From NCBI GenBank assembly GCA_902600205.1, contig CACKIN010000001.1:1-64000 (forward strand): DNA of 64,000 nt, read 5' to 3'. The notes beneath the pieces are model-generated. The model made no database searches, was not told the origin of the DNA, and saw nothing but the letters and a program-made list of their open reading frames with translations. Shown piece after piece: positions 63,667-64,000 of the stretch; position 1 is the first letter of the stretch; every line of letters begins with the position of its first letter. Made by a program: the position numbers and the translations under genes. The DNA comes from an uncultured Pelagibacteraceae bacterium. Lineage in GTDB: Bacteria > Pseudomonadota > Alphaproteobacteria > Pelagibacterales > Pelagibacteraceae.

Positions 63667-64000
63667 GAATATGCAATTACAAAAAGGATTAATGCAAGAA
63701 ATGTTCTGTAATAAACAAAAAGGTTTAAATTAAAATTTCTTACATAAATCAAAAAATATTTTATTGTTAAATAAGAAAAAACAAATGATAAAAAGACTGC
63801 AAATATAAACAAAAAATTCATATTTATATTTGTATTAACAATATCTTTCATGCTTAGTACACTTGCTCCAGCTAATGCTGGAATGGATAAGTAAAAGGAT
63901 ATTTTAGAAGAGTCTACTCTATCAAAATTTAAAAATCTTGATGTAGTAATTATAATTCCAGATCTACTAACTCCAGGTATAATAGCCAATATTTGAAAAA
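63663..64000 (-). CDS. uppP: Undecaprenyl-diphosphatase UppP, 5' end cut by the window
   Basis: UppP removes a phosphate from undecaprenyl diphosphate to recycle the peptidoglycan lipid carrier. The frame remains open to base 64000, encoding FQILAIIPGVSRSGIIITTSRFL, which contains the family active-site motif PGxSRSG, then membrane segments to the C terminus. About 110 C-terminal residues are present; the rest of the gene lies beyond the window. Confidence 0.92.
   Translation of the reverse strand, partial: FQILAIIPGVSRSGIIITTSRFLNFDRVDSSKISFYLSIPALAGASVLSMKDIVNTNINMNFLFIFAVFLSFVFSYLTIKYFLIYVRNFNLNLFVYYRTFLALILFVIAYS

Noticed and set aside
1-64000. CRISPR arrays, insertion sequences, prophage or integrase genes
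   Set aside because: No regular repeat-spacer pattern, transposase, or integrase motif is visible anywhere in the window.

Overview
The window looks like a chromosome segment from a free-living marine alphaproteobacterium of the SAR11 (Pelagibacterales) type. This rests on a very AT-rich sequence, spacers that are usually 0 to 50 bases, many start/stop overlaps, gene orders typical of Alphaproteobacteria (fabI-fabB-fabA next to irr, fdxA-carD, coq7-dsbB-yqaA, argH-lysA, lnt-metK and nusA-infB-rbfA-rpsO-pnp), and a TAXI-type TRAP transporter. No insertion sequence, prophage, CRISPR array or rRNA gene is visible. The species assignment is inference.

Layout. 1-7957: a partial rsmI, a BON-domain lipoprotein, maeB (reverse), murJ, trpS, an Nfu-type Fe-S carrier and a Bax-like glucosaminidase. 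7954-21847: a polysaccharide deacetylase facing a short tsaB, then fur, miaB, phoH, ybeY, lnt, metK, a leader with a terminator-like hairpin, and nusA-infB-rbfA-rpsO-pnp. This is a translation and RNA-metabolism superoperon with several usual members missing. 21852-28408: a small monooxygenase-like gene, a Tat-type msrB, a tiny membrane protein, fabI-fabB-fabA, irr, and a rubrerythrin/Fe-S protein/DUF3501 operon carrying Irr-box-like sites. 28401-33500 (reverse): SH3 protein, ThiF/MoeB, dut, coaBC, ubiB, ubiE. 33534-37497: mutM, rpsT, dnaA, dnaN. 37494-44410: plsC, lysA, an LptM-like lipoprotein, argH, tlpA, an esterase, an HNH protein, coq7, dsbB, yqaA. 44452-47380: an SGNH-like membrane protein of unknown role, tRNA-Leu and an acyl-CoA synthetase. 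47490-51754: an independent unit for a 27-residue Lys/Arg-rich peptide, then carD, fdxA, a TerB-like gene and a Suv3-like helicase (reverse). 51917-57418: acetoacetyl-CoA synthetase, a TAXI-TRAP transporter and a thioesterase. 57516-64000: tRNA-Arg, a rearranged pyruvate dehydrogenase, a 2-oxoglutarate dioxygenase, a DMT exporter and a partial uppP.

Most genes are housekeeping. The strongest unusual signals are: (i) a pyruvate dehydrogenase whose lipoyl domain is fused to the N terminus of E1 while E2 has none; (ii) a free-standing gene with promoter-like sequence, 5' hairpin, ribosome binding site and terminator for a 27-residue peptide that is 20/27 Lys or Arg, beside a CarD with a 96-residue Lys-rich extension; (iii) three near-identical Irr-box-like sites at irr and rubrerythrin; (iv) perfect hairpins at internal operon junctions; and (v) clean loss of single genes from otherwise conserved operons.
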